From the NCBI GenBank assembly GCA_031763025.1, contig JASSKH010000021.1, positions 8,551,358 through 8,615,357 on the forward strand: a stretch of 64,000 nt of DNA. The letters are read 5' to 3'. The notes beneath the pieces were generated by a model. It was not told where the DNA came from, made no database searches, and saw nothing but the letters and a program-made list of their open reading frames with translations. This DNA is from Macrocystis pyrifera. Lineage: Eukaryota > Sar > Phaeophyceae > Laminariales > Laminariaceae. Position 1 is the first letter of the stretch, and each line of letters opens with the position of its first letter. Position numbers and translations under genes: made by a program. Positions 55,701 through 64,000 of this stretch are shown here, piece after piece.

Positions 55701-58351
55701 CACGATAACACGCGTGAAGGAGAGGGTGATGAAGGATAACAATTCCGCGGGTCGGTGGTGGAGGGGCGGACGGGGGGGGGGGGGGGGACGACAGGTGCAG
55801 GGGGGGGGGGACTCAATTGGTGCTGGCTGGGGTGTGGCGCGGGTGGTGGCGGGGGTAGAGGAGGGGGGGGAGGGTACTTATTCGTTGGTTGCCTTAGTCC
55901 TTTGGGCATTGATCACGCAACCCTTTCGAGTCGGAGCAGCGTTCCTACTCCCATTAGAAACATCTCTAACATTTGAGCTCGTTACATGTATTCCATATTT
56001 TAACAGTAAATAAACAAGTGTGGCTCATCGTATGTATCCCCTTCCTGCTTCGCCTTTTGTGGCCAGCATCTATCTCTTACTGTAGGATATCGATCGTTTT
56101 CTCGCTACTATCTAGTGTACTAAACTTCTCCGTGGTCACATTCGTCTATTTGCCTCATCTCCTCCCCTAGCGCATCCGGCTGGGGGAAGCGGGGGGGGGT
56201 TAAGCAGTGCAGGTCGAGGGGCGGGCGGGGGTGGATAGAGCACATGTGACAAAAGCAAACGGTTTCAACGATCGGATAGGATCATCGATTCCCGTTTCAT
56301 GACCTGCAGTAGATCGTCCGGACAGATACTGTAGATTCTTGATCTGTACTATCATCTGGCTCATGTTTCCGGGTGGGAGCTGCATAATCTGCATGATCTA
56401 GGACAAGTTTTCTGAGGGTTGGATTTGTACTTGTACAGATCCTGCGCAACACCTCGTAACGGCAGGTTAGGATCTAGAAGATCTAGATGATCTATCTGTA
56501 GATGATCTGGATGATGCAGCTATAGATGATCTAGATGATCTGCATCATCTATATGAGATATCTGTACACTTTCTGTCCGACATGTGATTCGTTTAATTGA
56601 AGCGCGAATCCAAGCCCACTAGTCCAAGTGGCAAGCACCATCTATATTATTGGGTGCTGCTGTACAGTCTCATCGCAAAATTAAGGGGCCTTCTGATGGC
56701 CACAATAAGTTAACATGTTGTACCTGCCTTCCCCGTCACGTACGACGTACATACAAAGGCATACTTCCGGTAACGTAAATATAAGGGTGTGTAAATTGAA
56801 GGGACATTTTGATGCCCACAATGTTCTTATTTTCTAGGCTTGCTTGCGTTGTTGTGTTCCCGTACCCGGTACGCTGGCACTTCACCTGCTTGACCCTTGA
56901 ATTTGCTGATTTTTTTTTGTTTTTTGTTTTGTCTTCCTCTGTCCCAGTCTGTGACCACAGAATCAGTGTCTCTCTATTAATAGGATAGTAATCAGGAGGG
57001 ACACTGGGTGTACTGATGAAGCCAGGGGTAGAAAGGACGATTAAATGTGAAGACAACAACAACACGTGTGAACACATTTTTTTTTTTTTCAAATCATCCA
57101 CTTTCGCTTTCCAGCTTGACGTATTTAGGACCACAGTCCCAACTTGGGGACAAAACACTTGGCATTAGAGTCAAATTCAGGTACATGTACGATGCAGTAC
57201 GTACTACAAAGGTTAATTCGTAGAAGGTTTTACCCTCTCATCGGTCTCCTGGACAAGGCGTGGTCACGTGATCACAAGTATCGCGCTTTTCATTTTTTGT
57301 CGCGCATAGGGATCAGCATTCCCACTGCTCGTCGATTTTCATCGAAGTAGTAATAGGTAACTCACGCTTTCGCGCTTTCCGATGATCAATGTTTTATGAA
57401 AGAAAAAGTCCTCACGAGTATGCACTCGGTGAGACTTGAACCCACGAAATTGACCTTATTAATAGTAGGCACGCGGACCACCCACTAAAAAACCACCGGG
57501 GACTACAGCAGCAGTAGCATGTACCATACATATCCGGCCAGACTGCTATACGTAAGTCAGGCCAAGGATCATAAGTACCATAAACGAATTTCAAGCTAAA
57601 AGTTTGGAGACAATCGGGACGATGTTCAGCAGCAGGAGCGGCAGAGGCAGCAGCACAGCAGCAGCAGTTGCGTAGTATCCCCAGCGGGAGCGTGTCGTTG
57701 CAAGTTACAAGGCCTTGCAATTTGTAACGTGCAAGCTTTCGTCGAAATGTGCCAAAAAACATGGCGTCATGGGAAACTACGAGATACGGCTACTTGGACT
57801 GAGATGACAAACGTTTGCAGCCTTGCAGGTGCACCATGAGCATCTCTGTAGGAAACGTGCTATGCGCATAGTTCAAGCAGTGCAACATGTCATACGTGCT
57901 GCAAAATCTTGTGTCAACTTGCTAAAGTGCCGAGTGCACTCGATGTTCGACTCGACAAGAGCGTGGTGAAACGGTTCTATGAGAACAAACGATAGGAGCG
58001 CAGAGCCAGCGCCAGGAGCCAGGAGTGCAAGTTACAGAGGTACAACTAACTGATGATGGCAGCAACGCAGAGCTCAGACCCTCAAAAACGGGCCACGCTC
58101 GATCGTTGCAAGGTGCATGGGCACCGCCACACCATGTCCAACGGAGACAGAAGGTCATCTTATAGCTGTGACCCATTATTAATAATAGCGAGTCTCTCCG
58201 TAGCAACCGCGATCAGAGCAGCACTTACGCTTTCGATAATTTCTCGCAAGGGCTTCCCGCACTCTCCATTCTTCGAGCAGTAGGCAAGCCCCGCACCCCA
58301 GGCACACATACCCAAGGAGATGGGACCCAGGAGCTTCTGGTATCGCTTCAT
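52775..58351 (-). CDS. DPM3: DPM3, dolichol-phosphate mannose synthase subunit 3, 3 exons
   Basis: DPM3 is the small ER-membrane subunit that anchors and stabilises the catalytic DPM1; the complex makes the dolichol-phosphate-mannose donor for N-glycans, GPI anchors and O-mannose. Exons are 58229-58351 (41 codons), 55588-55695 (36) and 52775-52828 (17 plus TGA), a 94-residue product (human 92). Introns are GTAAGT...CAAG and GTTAGT...CACAG, both phase 0. Exon 1 starts MKRYQKLLGPISL and gives the first hydrophobic segment. Exon 2 carries LPVYGLMVFGCYALAKIG, the second membrane segment and family signature, then AFKDCSEDA. Exon 3 ends DIQAAREDLRSRGFKFS, the typical C-terminal coiled, basic tail. 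Introns of 2.5 and 2.8 kb hold a SINE, a TAA-flanked element and satellites. Confidence 0.9.
53580..53770 (+). repeat. CCCGACCCGA-type repeat (DPM3 intron 2)
   Basis: Imperfect CCCGACCCGACC arrays with GTGAGACTTTGAAAACGTCC and GTGATATTTTAAACACGTCC. A related block, inverted, lies at 39000-39150. Confidence 0.7.
54376..55475 (+). mobile_element. tRNA-derived SINE split by an inserted element (DPM3 intron 2)
   Basis: The head at 54376-54498 has TTGGCTTGGTAGGTGGTCCG (A-box-like) and GTGGGTTCGAGTCTCGAG (B-box GGTTCGAGTC). It resumes at 55280 with CAGCGGAAAGCGCGAGAGCG, then the tail TGTGACCACGGCTTGTCCAG, GATCGCTGAGGGTAAAA and an A-rich end. The two parts sum to about 319 bp, the size of the full copy at 29826. 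Confidence 0.8.
54499..55276. mobile_element. 778-bp TIR element with TAA duplication (Harbinger-like MITE)
   Basis: Ends are GGCGGTTTCCTATGCGGTTC and, inverted, GGCCGTTTCCTATGCGGTTC; similarity continues for ~40 bp to CTTCAGATTT. TAA lies at 54496-54498 and 55277-55279. A 3-bp TWA duplication and GG-starting tips fit PIF/Harbinger. No transposase frame is present. An internal 39-bp hairpin (54606-54644 / 54660-54698, two mismatches) may be a further insert. Confidence 0.8.
55865..55940 (-). repeat. Second-subfamily poly-C repeat, worn G run (DPM3 intron 1)
   Basis: GGGAGGGTACTTATTCGTTG, CCTTAGTCCTTTGGGCATTG and CGCAACCCTTTCGAGTCGG follow a G-rich stretch. Confidence 0.7.
56210..56580 (+). 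repeat. GATCTA-rich dispersed repeat (DPM3 intron 1)
   Basis: Longest copy of the family. Unique head with CATCTGGCTCATGTTTCCGG, then AACGGCAGGTTAGGATCTAG and a GATCTAGATGATCT array. Confidence 0.8.
57123..57172. mobile_element. Palindromic MITE, one arm only
   Basis: TTAGGACCACAGTCCCAACT and TTGGGGACAAAACACTTGGC; the mirror arm is missing. Confidence 0.6.
57218..57510 (-). mobile_element. tRNA-derived SINE (DPM3 intron 1)
   Basis: On the minus strand: GTGGGTGGTCCGCGTGCC, GTGGGTTCAAGTCTCACCG, GGAAAGCGCGAAAGCGTGAG and TGACCACGCCTTGTCCAGG. Confidence 0.78.
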
Positions 58352-58737
58352 GGTGGCTGATGATAGGTGGCACTGCTACAGGCGCCGCCGACCTGTCGGC
58401 GCAAACTCCAAACTCGGGCTAAACGCCTCAGAATGTGTCGAACTCCCCGCGAGGCATAGGCCAGCAGTCCTGTATCTTGCTGCATTGTCATTGCCAAAGT
58501 CGCCAAAGCTTCGGTCAAACCATGCTCGCCTGCCGACGGGCGTCTACATTCGCTGCGAGGTCCTTGGTGAGGAATTGCCAGGGTGCGGTCGTCGCTGGTT
58601 CGAAGCCGATCAGCCAAACACGCGCTGAGTTGGGCGTGTCCATTGGCAGCAGATGTCTGTTCTCTTCTCTGCCGGAGCATACCGTCGTCGGCATGCCAGG
58701 TGTGTTGTTTTCACCAACAAAAACCGCTGCCTTTGAT

Positions 58738-59177
58738 TCCTGTGGGCAGCGTGTGTCTACGATCAGGTTAGAGCTGGGTTGCTCCATGCAGTTGCGCAGT
58801 CAGCTGGGAAGTGTCGCTCGTTTGTGCTGCTGAGACGGTGGTTCCCCTTAGAGGTGGACACGAGCCTATCTTGCGGTGCTGCTGAATGCTGTGATGTAAA
58901 CCGTGCACTTTCTACTGATAATAATGTACAAAACAGGCAGTAGACAACTGGTGCCTCTGCTGCCACGTACGTACTCGCACCCCGCAGCAGTACCAAGTCC
59001 CGTGGGCAGCGTGTGCCTACGGTCAGGTTAGAGCTGGGTTGCTTCATGCAGTTGCGCAGTCAGCTCGGAGGCGTCGCTCGTCTGTGCTGCTGAGACCGTG
59101 GTTCCCCTTAGAGGTGGACACGAACCTATCTTACGGTGCTGCTGAACGCTGTAATGTAAACCGTGCACTTTCTACTA
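58738..59177 (+). repeat. Direct duplication of a ~190-bp segment
   Basis: 58738-58927 and 58999-59177 share GGTTAGAGCTGGGTTGCT, CATGCAGTTGCGCAGTCAGC, GTGGTTCCCCTTAGAGGTGG and AAACCGTGCACTTTCTACT. The second copy is interrupted right after TTTCTAC by a MITE, while the first shows the uninterrupted continuation. Confidence 0.9.
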
Positions 59178-59381
59178 TTACGGGGGTCTATAGTTAACGG
59201 GCATACATAAAAACCTATATATTTAGGTATTTTTACTATTACGGGGGTCCATAGTTAATAGGACCTATGGTTTAGATAAAAACCTATATATTTACCTATT
59301 TTTACTAACAAAATTTGGTCCCGTTAACTATGGACCCCCGTAATAACAATATTTGGTCCTGTTAACTATGGACTCCCGTAA
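59178..59381 (-). mobile_element. TA-MITE, outer copy of a nested pair
   Basis: Reverse-oriented TTAA-type copy, split at the TA of TTTTACTAACAA. Parts 59178-59238 and 59344-59381. Confidence 0.9.
59239..59343 (-). mobile_element. TA-MITE, inner copy of a nested pair
   Basis: 105 bp TTAA-type copy between TA 59237-59238 and TA 59344-59345. Confidence 0.93.
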
Positions 59382-59442
59382 ATATTAATAATGTAACACC
59401 TCTGCTGCCACGTATACATACTCGCACCCTGCAGCAGTACTA

Positions 59443-59547
59443 TTTCGGGGGTCCATAGTTAATGGGACCAAATCTTGTTAGTAAAAATAGGTAAATATAT
59501 AGGTTTTTATCTATACCATAGGTCCTATTAACTATGGACCCCCGTAA
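59443..59547 (+). mobile_element. TA-MITE copy
   Basis: 105 bp TTAA-type copy, left tip TTTCGGGGG, next to the duplicated CTCGCACC(C/T)(C/T)GCAGCAGTAC segment. Confidence 0.9.
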
Positions 59548-59841
59548 AATATTAACATTAATAAGGGTTGTAGCACCATAGTTACGTCTGATGTCTATCA
59601 TATCAACAACACATCCTTATCAGTACATACTGCTGCACCAGGTATTGCTGGACCAGATACCACATGCTGGGCACACGTACTCGTACCGCCTCCCACCGGG
59701 GACGAGTACATACACAATGTATGCTACGTTTTGTACTCCAGGTATATATAGTCTATTAGATTGGTACGTTTATACTGAGGCCTTATGGTACCAAATTCCT
59801 GGTTCCTGGTACCTGCTATCATAGGTCGCTCCAGTGGTCTA

Positions 59842-60052
59842 TTACGGGGGACCATGGTAAGTAGGACCAAATGTTGTTATTACGGGGGTCTATAGTTAAC
59901 AGGACCTATGGTATACATAAAAACCTATATATTTACCTATTTTTACTAACAAAATTTGGTCCCGCTAACTATGGACCCCCGTAATAGTAAAAATATGTAA
60001 ATGTATAGGTTTTTGTGTGTGCGGTAGGTCCTATTTACTGTGGACCCCCGTA
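59842..60052 (+). mobile_element. TA-MITE, outer copy of a nested pair
   Basis: Forward TAAA-type copy split at the TA of TTGTTAGTAAAAATA. Parts 59842-59879 and 59985-60052. Confidence 0.9.
59880..59984 (-). mobile_element. TA-MITE, inner copy of a nested pair
   Basis: 105 bp TTAA-type copy in the opposite orientation to its host, flanked by TA 59878-59879 and 59985-59986. Confidence 0.93.
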
Positions 60053-60055
60053 GTG

Positions 60056-60250
60056 GTAACACTTTTGGGACTGCGGTCCCATTGTGGGGACAAAACACTT
60101 GCAATTAGAGTCAAATGTATTACTATGTGCACTGCAGGCAGCACTGAAATATTTGAGCCCGTTCATAACTGCAGTCCCTTTTCGGGAAGAAATTTTCTTG
60201 GCGTTTGACTGCTCTGTCCCCTGAACGGGACAGCAGTCCTAAAACGGTCA
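60056..60250. mobile_element. Two decayed palindromic MITE fragments
   Basis: 60056-60112 has GGGACTGCGGTCCC and GGGGACAAAACACTTGCAAT. 60168-60245 has AACTGCAGTCCCTTTTCGGG mirrored by GAACGGGACAGCAGTCCTAA. Confidence 0.7.
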
Positions 60251-60255
60251 CGGTA

Positions 60256-60361
60256 TTACGGAGAGGACCGTACTAAATAGGACCTATGGTATACACAAAA
60301 TCTTACGTATTTCCCTATTTTTGCTAACAATATTTGGTGCTATTTACTATGGTCCCCCGTA
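60256..60361 (-). mobile_element. TA-MITE copy
   Basis: TAAA-type with a two-base change in the left tip (TTACGGAGAGG) and intact right arm. Confidence 0.88.
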
Positions 60362-61080
60362 CTATTAACAGTGGTCTTGTACTGCTGCTTACGGCTAAGA
60401 TGCGGAGTGGCGCATTGGTCACCAAAAAACGAGCAGCGGTCACGGCGCGCGGCCGATCTGTTCAGCCCAGAGTGGTCGTTAGTTACGGTATTAACGACAG
60501 CCGGTCGCGGGATTTTCCCCCCGAAATTGCCGTCGGTTGCACAGCGCACCCCAAAACTGCCCCCACTGTCCCACCCCCCCCCCCCCATCTTTGCTGTGAC
60601 ACAGCGGTTCGGTTGTTCTCCTACAACCAACTTCTACTTTTGCGTACCGTAAGGATGCGAGTCATTGCACCCGCCTGCGTACGTTCGTGGACCGATTTCG
60701 GAAGCTCCAGTACGCCACAACCGGGAGGGTGTTTTTTGTCCAGATTGTCGTTGAGAGCTTCCTTAGCCCTTTTCAGTACTGCAGTCCCTTTTTTGTGGGA
60801 ACGAACTACTTGGAATCCGACGGCTTAAGCAGTGGCCTAAAAGGGCTGTAAACAAGTCGGTCGGTTTTGGGAGGCTCTTGGTTTTGTGGAACCATCGAGC
60901 TTTGAAAATCGGTCTATTAATGGGGAGGTGCGGTGCATCACATCCTTGCGGCACTTTCCTCGATGGCACCTTTGAAGTGCTCTGCCGCCCGTCTGTTCGT
61001 GGTTCATGTTGTGCGGGTGACGTGCGGTTGTCTCGCCTGGCACGCGTGGGTTTGGCACGTCACCCCCTCAGTTCTCCGCG
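60362..61080. other. No gene; one palindromic MITE
   Basis: 60763-60851 is a palindromic MITE (CCCTTTTCAGTACTGCAGTC ... GCCTAAAAGGGCTG). Elsewhere no recognisable gene. Any upstream exons of the E2 gene would fall in or beyond this interval but could not be identified. Confidence 0.5.
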
Positions 61081-61420
61081 CTCAGTACCAAGGTGTCTGG
61101 TACTCAGTACCTGGTACGCAGTACCAAGGTTCCTGATACTGGTACAGTACTCAGTACGTACTCAGTACCAAAGTACCTGGTGCTCAGTACCAAGGTGCCT
61201 AGTGCTCAGTACCAAAGTACCTGGTACTCATTACCTAAGTACATGGTACTCAGTACCAAGCTATCTGGTACTCAGGTACTCAGTACCAAGGTACCTGGTA
61301 CTCAGTACCAAGCTATCTGGTACTCAGTACCAAGGTACCTGGTACTCAGTGCCAAGGTACCTGGTACTCAGTACCAAGGCACCCGGTACTCAGCACGGCA
61401 GTACGCGTACTGGTACTCGC
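61081..61420 (+). repeat. 22-bp minisatellite AGTACCAAGGTACCTGGTACTC
   Basis: About fifteen copies, regular for the last seven, built around GGTACC and AGTACT palindromes. The Tyr/Gln/Thr/Val-rich open frames are translations of the repeat. Confidence 0.93.
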
Positions 61421-62127
61421 TATGGTGAGGTCACACGCTGACTTCCTCGCACCACCAGTACAGTTCTATGAGTTCCGGCAGTATATAGTTGCGCCGCATC
61501 CTGCTACCGCTATGGTGTTGATCCTCTGGCTTGCCTTTCTTTGCCCGGGCACGTCTCCTCCCGCAAGCAAAACAACGGGCGGTCACAGTTGGGACACTGC
61601 TGCGACACTTGAGGCTGCAGTACGAAGATTAGAGCACGTGCCAATTCTCTTCCTCCGTTTTCCGGCAAGGGTGATGGAAGACTCCCGGCACAACGTTTTT
61701 TTTTCCCGTGGAGCCTGGTGCCCTTTCCGGAAGACGGAGCGCGAGAATAGGCACGTGCTCTTGATGTTGGTGCTAGGCTCGAGTGTCACAGCGGTGTCCG
61801 AACAGTGACCGCCCGTCTTGCCGCTTTCGCGTGGCCCGCAGGATCAGTCGGGATCGCCAACCGCTTCGAGCCTCCTCCCGCCCGCGCCGTGCGCCAGCCA
61901 GTCTTGCCCTTCCGGTGATGTTTCGCGTTTCGCTCAGTGAGGTAGTGTGATTATATACGACTTCCCCTGGCTTCCAGAACGTGGTTGGTGGGCCACACTG
62001 CCAATAGCTCGCCATTGCGAGTGTACCGTAAAACCACTCTGAACGGAAATGTAAGTACCTTTTTGTGTCCGTATGTGTACTCCCGACGGTCGTAACATTT
62101 CGGTCCAAAGTGCATTTCACAAGATAG

Positions 62128-62165
<38 letters not shown>

Positions 62166-62398
62166 CCCCGATCCAACGAATTTCAACTCCGAGTTTTTTG
62201 TCTCGGCAACGGGAAAGGGTGGTGCTAACAAACGCCGAGCGAAGTAGGTACGGAAAAGACCTCGACGAGATTTCATTTCCACCGCCGCCACCTTCGTTTT
62301 GTGTCTCCCCCCCCCGGTAGCTTCGGAGGAAGATCGTATCTAAAATTTGTCCCAGGGGAGTGTGTTTTCCTATCACCCGTGTGGTACGGTACATGTTC
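61421..62398. other. No gene recognised; C35 run
   Basis: A plus-strand open frame (61422-61808) has no recognisable domain. A 35-C run lies at 62128-62162. Confidence 0.5.
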
Positions 62399-63262
62399 AG
62401 TTTTCGAGGAATTTCCCAGGCGGTCGGGTTGAACTTCAGTAGTGCATGGGGCTTGGACCAGCTTCGACAAAAATGGTTGATTGGCCACACTAACTCCCAT
62501 TAACACATGTGAAATTTCCGAGAAATTTCCGACGTAGGCGGTCGGGTTTAGGGTTCAGTAGTGCATGCGACTTGGACCAGAAGCAAGCTACGGTGGAGGG
62601 GCGCATCAACCTTTGCTTTTTTTTTTCTGAGGCTCCCCACTTGAAGAGGGTGCATTATTGTCAGCAAGTCGTTAGTATGTAACCCGATGAGCATATCCCA
62701 TGGCCTTAACCCTCTTACATTAGTACTACTGTAGTACCAGTCAAATTCCAAGTAGTTTGTCCCCAGAACGGGACTACTGCAGTCCTACAAGGGTCAATGT
62801 CAGTAACGAAAAACGTAAAAAAGCGATATTGGGTAGTTCCTTAGTTGAGAAAAAAGCCTCGTCAGTCGGAAATAATTTGCCTTGCGAGGCGAAAAGTTCC
62901 CACCCCTATATATATCGATAAAATGGTTGATAGTCCACACCAAGCCCTCGTAACACATCTTCTTAGAATTTCCGAGAATTTTCCTAGGCGGTCGGGGTTA
63001 TAGGGTTATAAGTGGTGCGTATGACTCGGACCGGCTTCGACAAGGTGGTTGATAGTTCACCGTAATTCCTCATAACGTCTTGAAATTCCGAGAAGTTTCC
63101 TAGGCCGAGAAAATTCCTAGGCGGTCGGGATTAGGATTCGGTGTTATGTGCGACTTGGCCCTGCTTCAACCAACTGGTGGATAGTCCACGCTACCTCCTC
63201 ATTACACGCTAGAAATTTCCGAGAATATTCCCTAGCGGTCAGGGTTAGGGTTAGGAAATACA
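62399..63262 (+). repeat. ~115-130-bp imperfect tandem repeats with a palindromic MITE
   Basis: Units share TTTCC.AGGCGGTCGGG, GGTTCAGTAGTGCATG.GAC, TTGGACCAGCTTCGACAA and TGGTTGATAGTCCACAC. They lie near 62399, 62511, 62925, 63051 and 63181. A palindromic MITE sits at 62706-62797 (TTAACCCTCTTACATTAGTA to ACTACTGCAGTCCTACAAGG). Confidence 0.75.
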
Positions 63263-63289
63263 GTAGGGTAAGCATTTTTCAGCCATCGT

Positions 63290-63854
63290 GTTTGTATATC
63301 TCCGTCGCTGCTGGCGGTAGCGCCGGTTGTGATGCTGGTGCTGTTGGTGCTGATGCTGGTGATGATGGTGGTGTTGTTGATGTGTCCGTACTGCCCGTGC
63401 TCCTGTTTTTGTTTCCCTGCTGATGCTGGTGATGTTTTTGATGATGCCCTTGCCGATATTGCTCCTGCTTCTGCTGCTGCTGCTCTTTCCCCTCTTGATG
63501 ATGCTCATGCTGTTGGTGCGCATGCTGCTTCTGCTGCTTCTTGTTTTTTCTTGTATGATGCTTGCGCTCATGCTGCTTCTGCTGCTGCTTCTTGTTCTAC
63601 TCCTCCGTCTCCTGCTGCTCGTTCCCCCGACGATGATCCTGCTGGTCCTGCTCCTGCTGCTCAAACTGCTGCTTCTTGTTCTGCTGCTCCGTCTGCTGCT
63701 GCTTCTGCTGCTCGTCCCCTTCTTGATGACGATGCTCATGCTCATGACCATACTGATGATGCTCATGCTGCTGCCTTTTGTTCTGCTGCTCCATCTGCCG
63801 CTGCTCCGTCTACTGCTGCTTCCTCTGCTGTTGCTGCTGCTGTTGCTTCTTCAG
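63290..63854 (+). repeat. GCTGCT/GATGCT-rich simple repeat before the E2 exon
   Basis: Long CTG/TGCTGCTTCTG-type array ending at the splice acceptor TTGCTTCTTCAG. All six frames are Leu-, Ala- or Gln/Ser-rich, as expected for a repeat. It also supplies a pyrimidine-rich tract. Confidence 0.85.
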
Positions 63855-63961
63855 CGCTGTCGCCGACGATGACGCACGGTAACCTGGCCTCGTGGGGCAA
63901 GCAGGCAGGAGACGAGATCGCGGCGGGCGACATCGTGTGCGAGGTGGAGACCGATAAAGCG
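63855..63961 (+). CDS. DLAT: Dihydrolipoamide acetyltransferase (pyruvate dehydrogenase E2), one internal exon
   Basis: E2 transfers acetyl groups to CoA in the pyruvate dehydrogenase complex of mitochondria or plastids, using a lipoyl-lysine arm. This exon encodes ALSPTMTHGNLASWGKQ, AGDEIAAGDIVCEVE and TDKA: the first half of a lipoyl domain including the lysine (in ETDKA) that carries lipoate. ALSPTM is the PDH E2 hallmark. The acceptor is TTCTTCAG|CG and the donor GCG|GTGAGG. The exon starts in phase 1, so the previous exon should end in a G that completes the Ala codon, probably after Met-Pro. Upstream exons were not found and the rest is off the right edge. E2 of another 2-oxo-acid complex or E3-binding protein is possible but less likely. 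Mitochondrial or plastid targeting cannot be judged. Confidence 0.85.
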
Positions 63962-64000
63962 GTGAGGCTTCGCTCTCAATCTTGATACTCTCGGAATTTT

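Noticed and set aside
58590..58625. Possible tRNA gene from GGTTCGAAGCC (B-box-like)
   Set aside because: No matching acceptor stem or A box at the right distance; the word alone is not enough.
61081..61420. CRISPR-like regular repeats
   Set aside because: Units are contiguous and 22 bp with no unique spacers: a minisatellite, in a eukaryotic sequence.
61422..61808. 128-codon plus-strand frame starting in the minisatellite as a possible first E2 exon
   Set aside because: Sequence shows no clear targeting peptide or lipoyl features and begins at the edge of a repeat. A join to 63855 cannot be supported without transcripts.
63329..63854. Long open frames upstream of the E2 exon (up to 218 codons)
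   Set aside because: They translate a CTG/TGCTTC simple repeat into Leu-, Ala- or Ser-rich strings in every frame. A good splice acceptor at 63854/63855 separates the repeat from the lipoyl exon.

Overview
This is a eukaryotic nuclear window. Every recognisable gene is split by GT-AG introns of about 0.3 to 3.5 kb, and most of the sequence is repeats. The gene set (B12-independent methionine synthase, UFD1, DPM3 and the start of a pyruvate dehydrogenase E2), the intron structure and the style of the LINE remnant suggest a large-genome alga, most likely a photosynthetic stramenopile such as a brown alga or relative. This placement is inference; no rRNA or plastid marker is present.

Layout. 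METE (minus strand) occupies 951-11069: ten exons encode about 596 residues, and the last ~170 residues lie beyond the left edge. From 11.1 to 33.0 kb no host gene was recognised. That stretch holds dispersed repeats, a decayed LINE 3' end (16.6-17.2 kb), a complete Ty1/copia insertion with 278-bp LTRs and a 5-bp target duplication (24.39-29.27 kb), a SINE and satellites. UFD1 (minus) has seven exons in 33030-43849. From 43.9 to 52.7 kb there is a decayed ~270-bp satellite, a foldback repeat, a 1184-bp TRIM retroelement and tandem repeats. DPM3 (minus) is a 94-residue protein split into three exons over 52775-58351. From 58.4 to 63.8 kb there are MITE clusters and minisatellites. A plus-strand exon at 63855-63961 encodes the first lipoyl-domain segment of a dihydrolipoamide acetyltransferase, which continues off the right edge.

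The repeat landscape is the most distinctive part. A ~105-bp TA-flanked MITE family (29 copies seen) includes three cases where one copy sits in the same internal TA of another. Other families are TTAA-flanked palindromes, a repeat ending in long poly-C, a tRNA-derived SINE (one copy split by an element with TAA duplication), a TRIM nested in a MITE, and several satellites.

The genes are unrelated housekeeping functions: methionine/one-carbon metabolism, p97-dependent ubiquitin degradation, dolichol-phosphate-mannose synthesis and acetyl-CoA formation. No operon-like cooperation is implied. Several coding frames break exactly at mononucleotide runs (METE exon 2, UFD1 exon 5, the retroelement protease), so homopolymer errors in the assembly should be considered before calling any of them pseudogenes.
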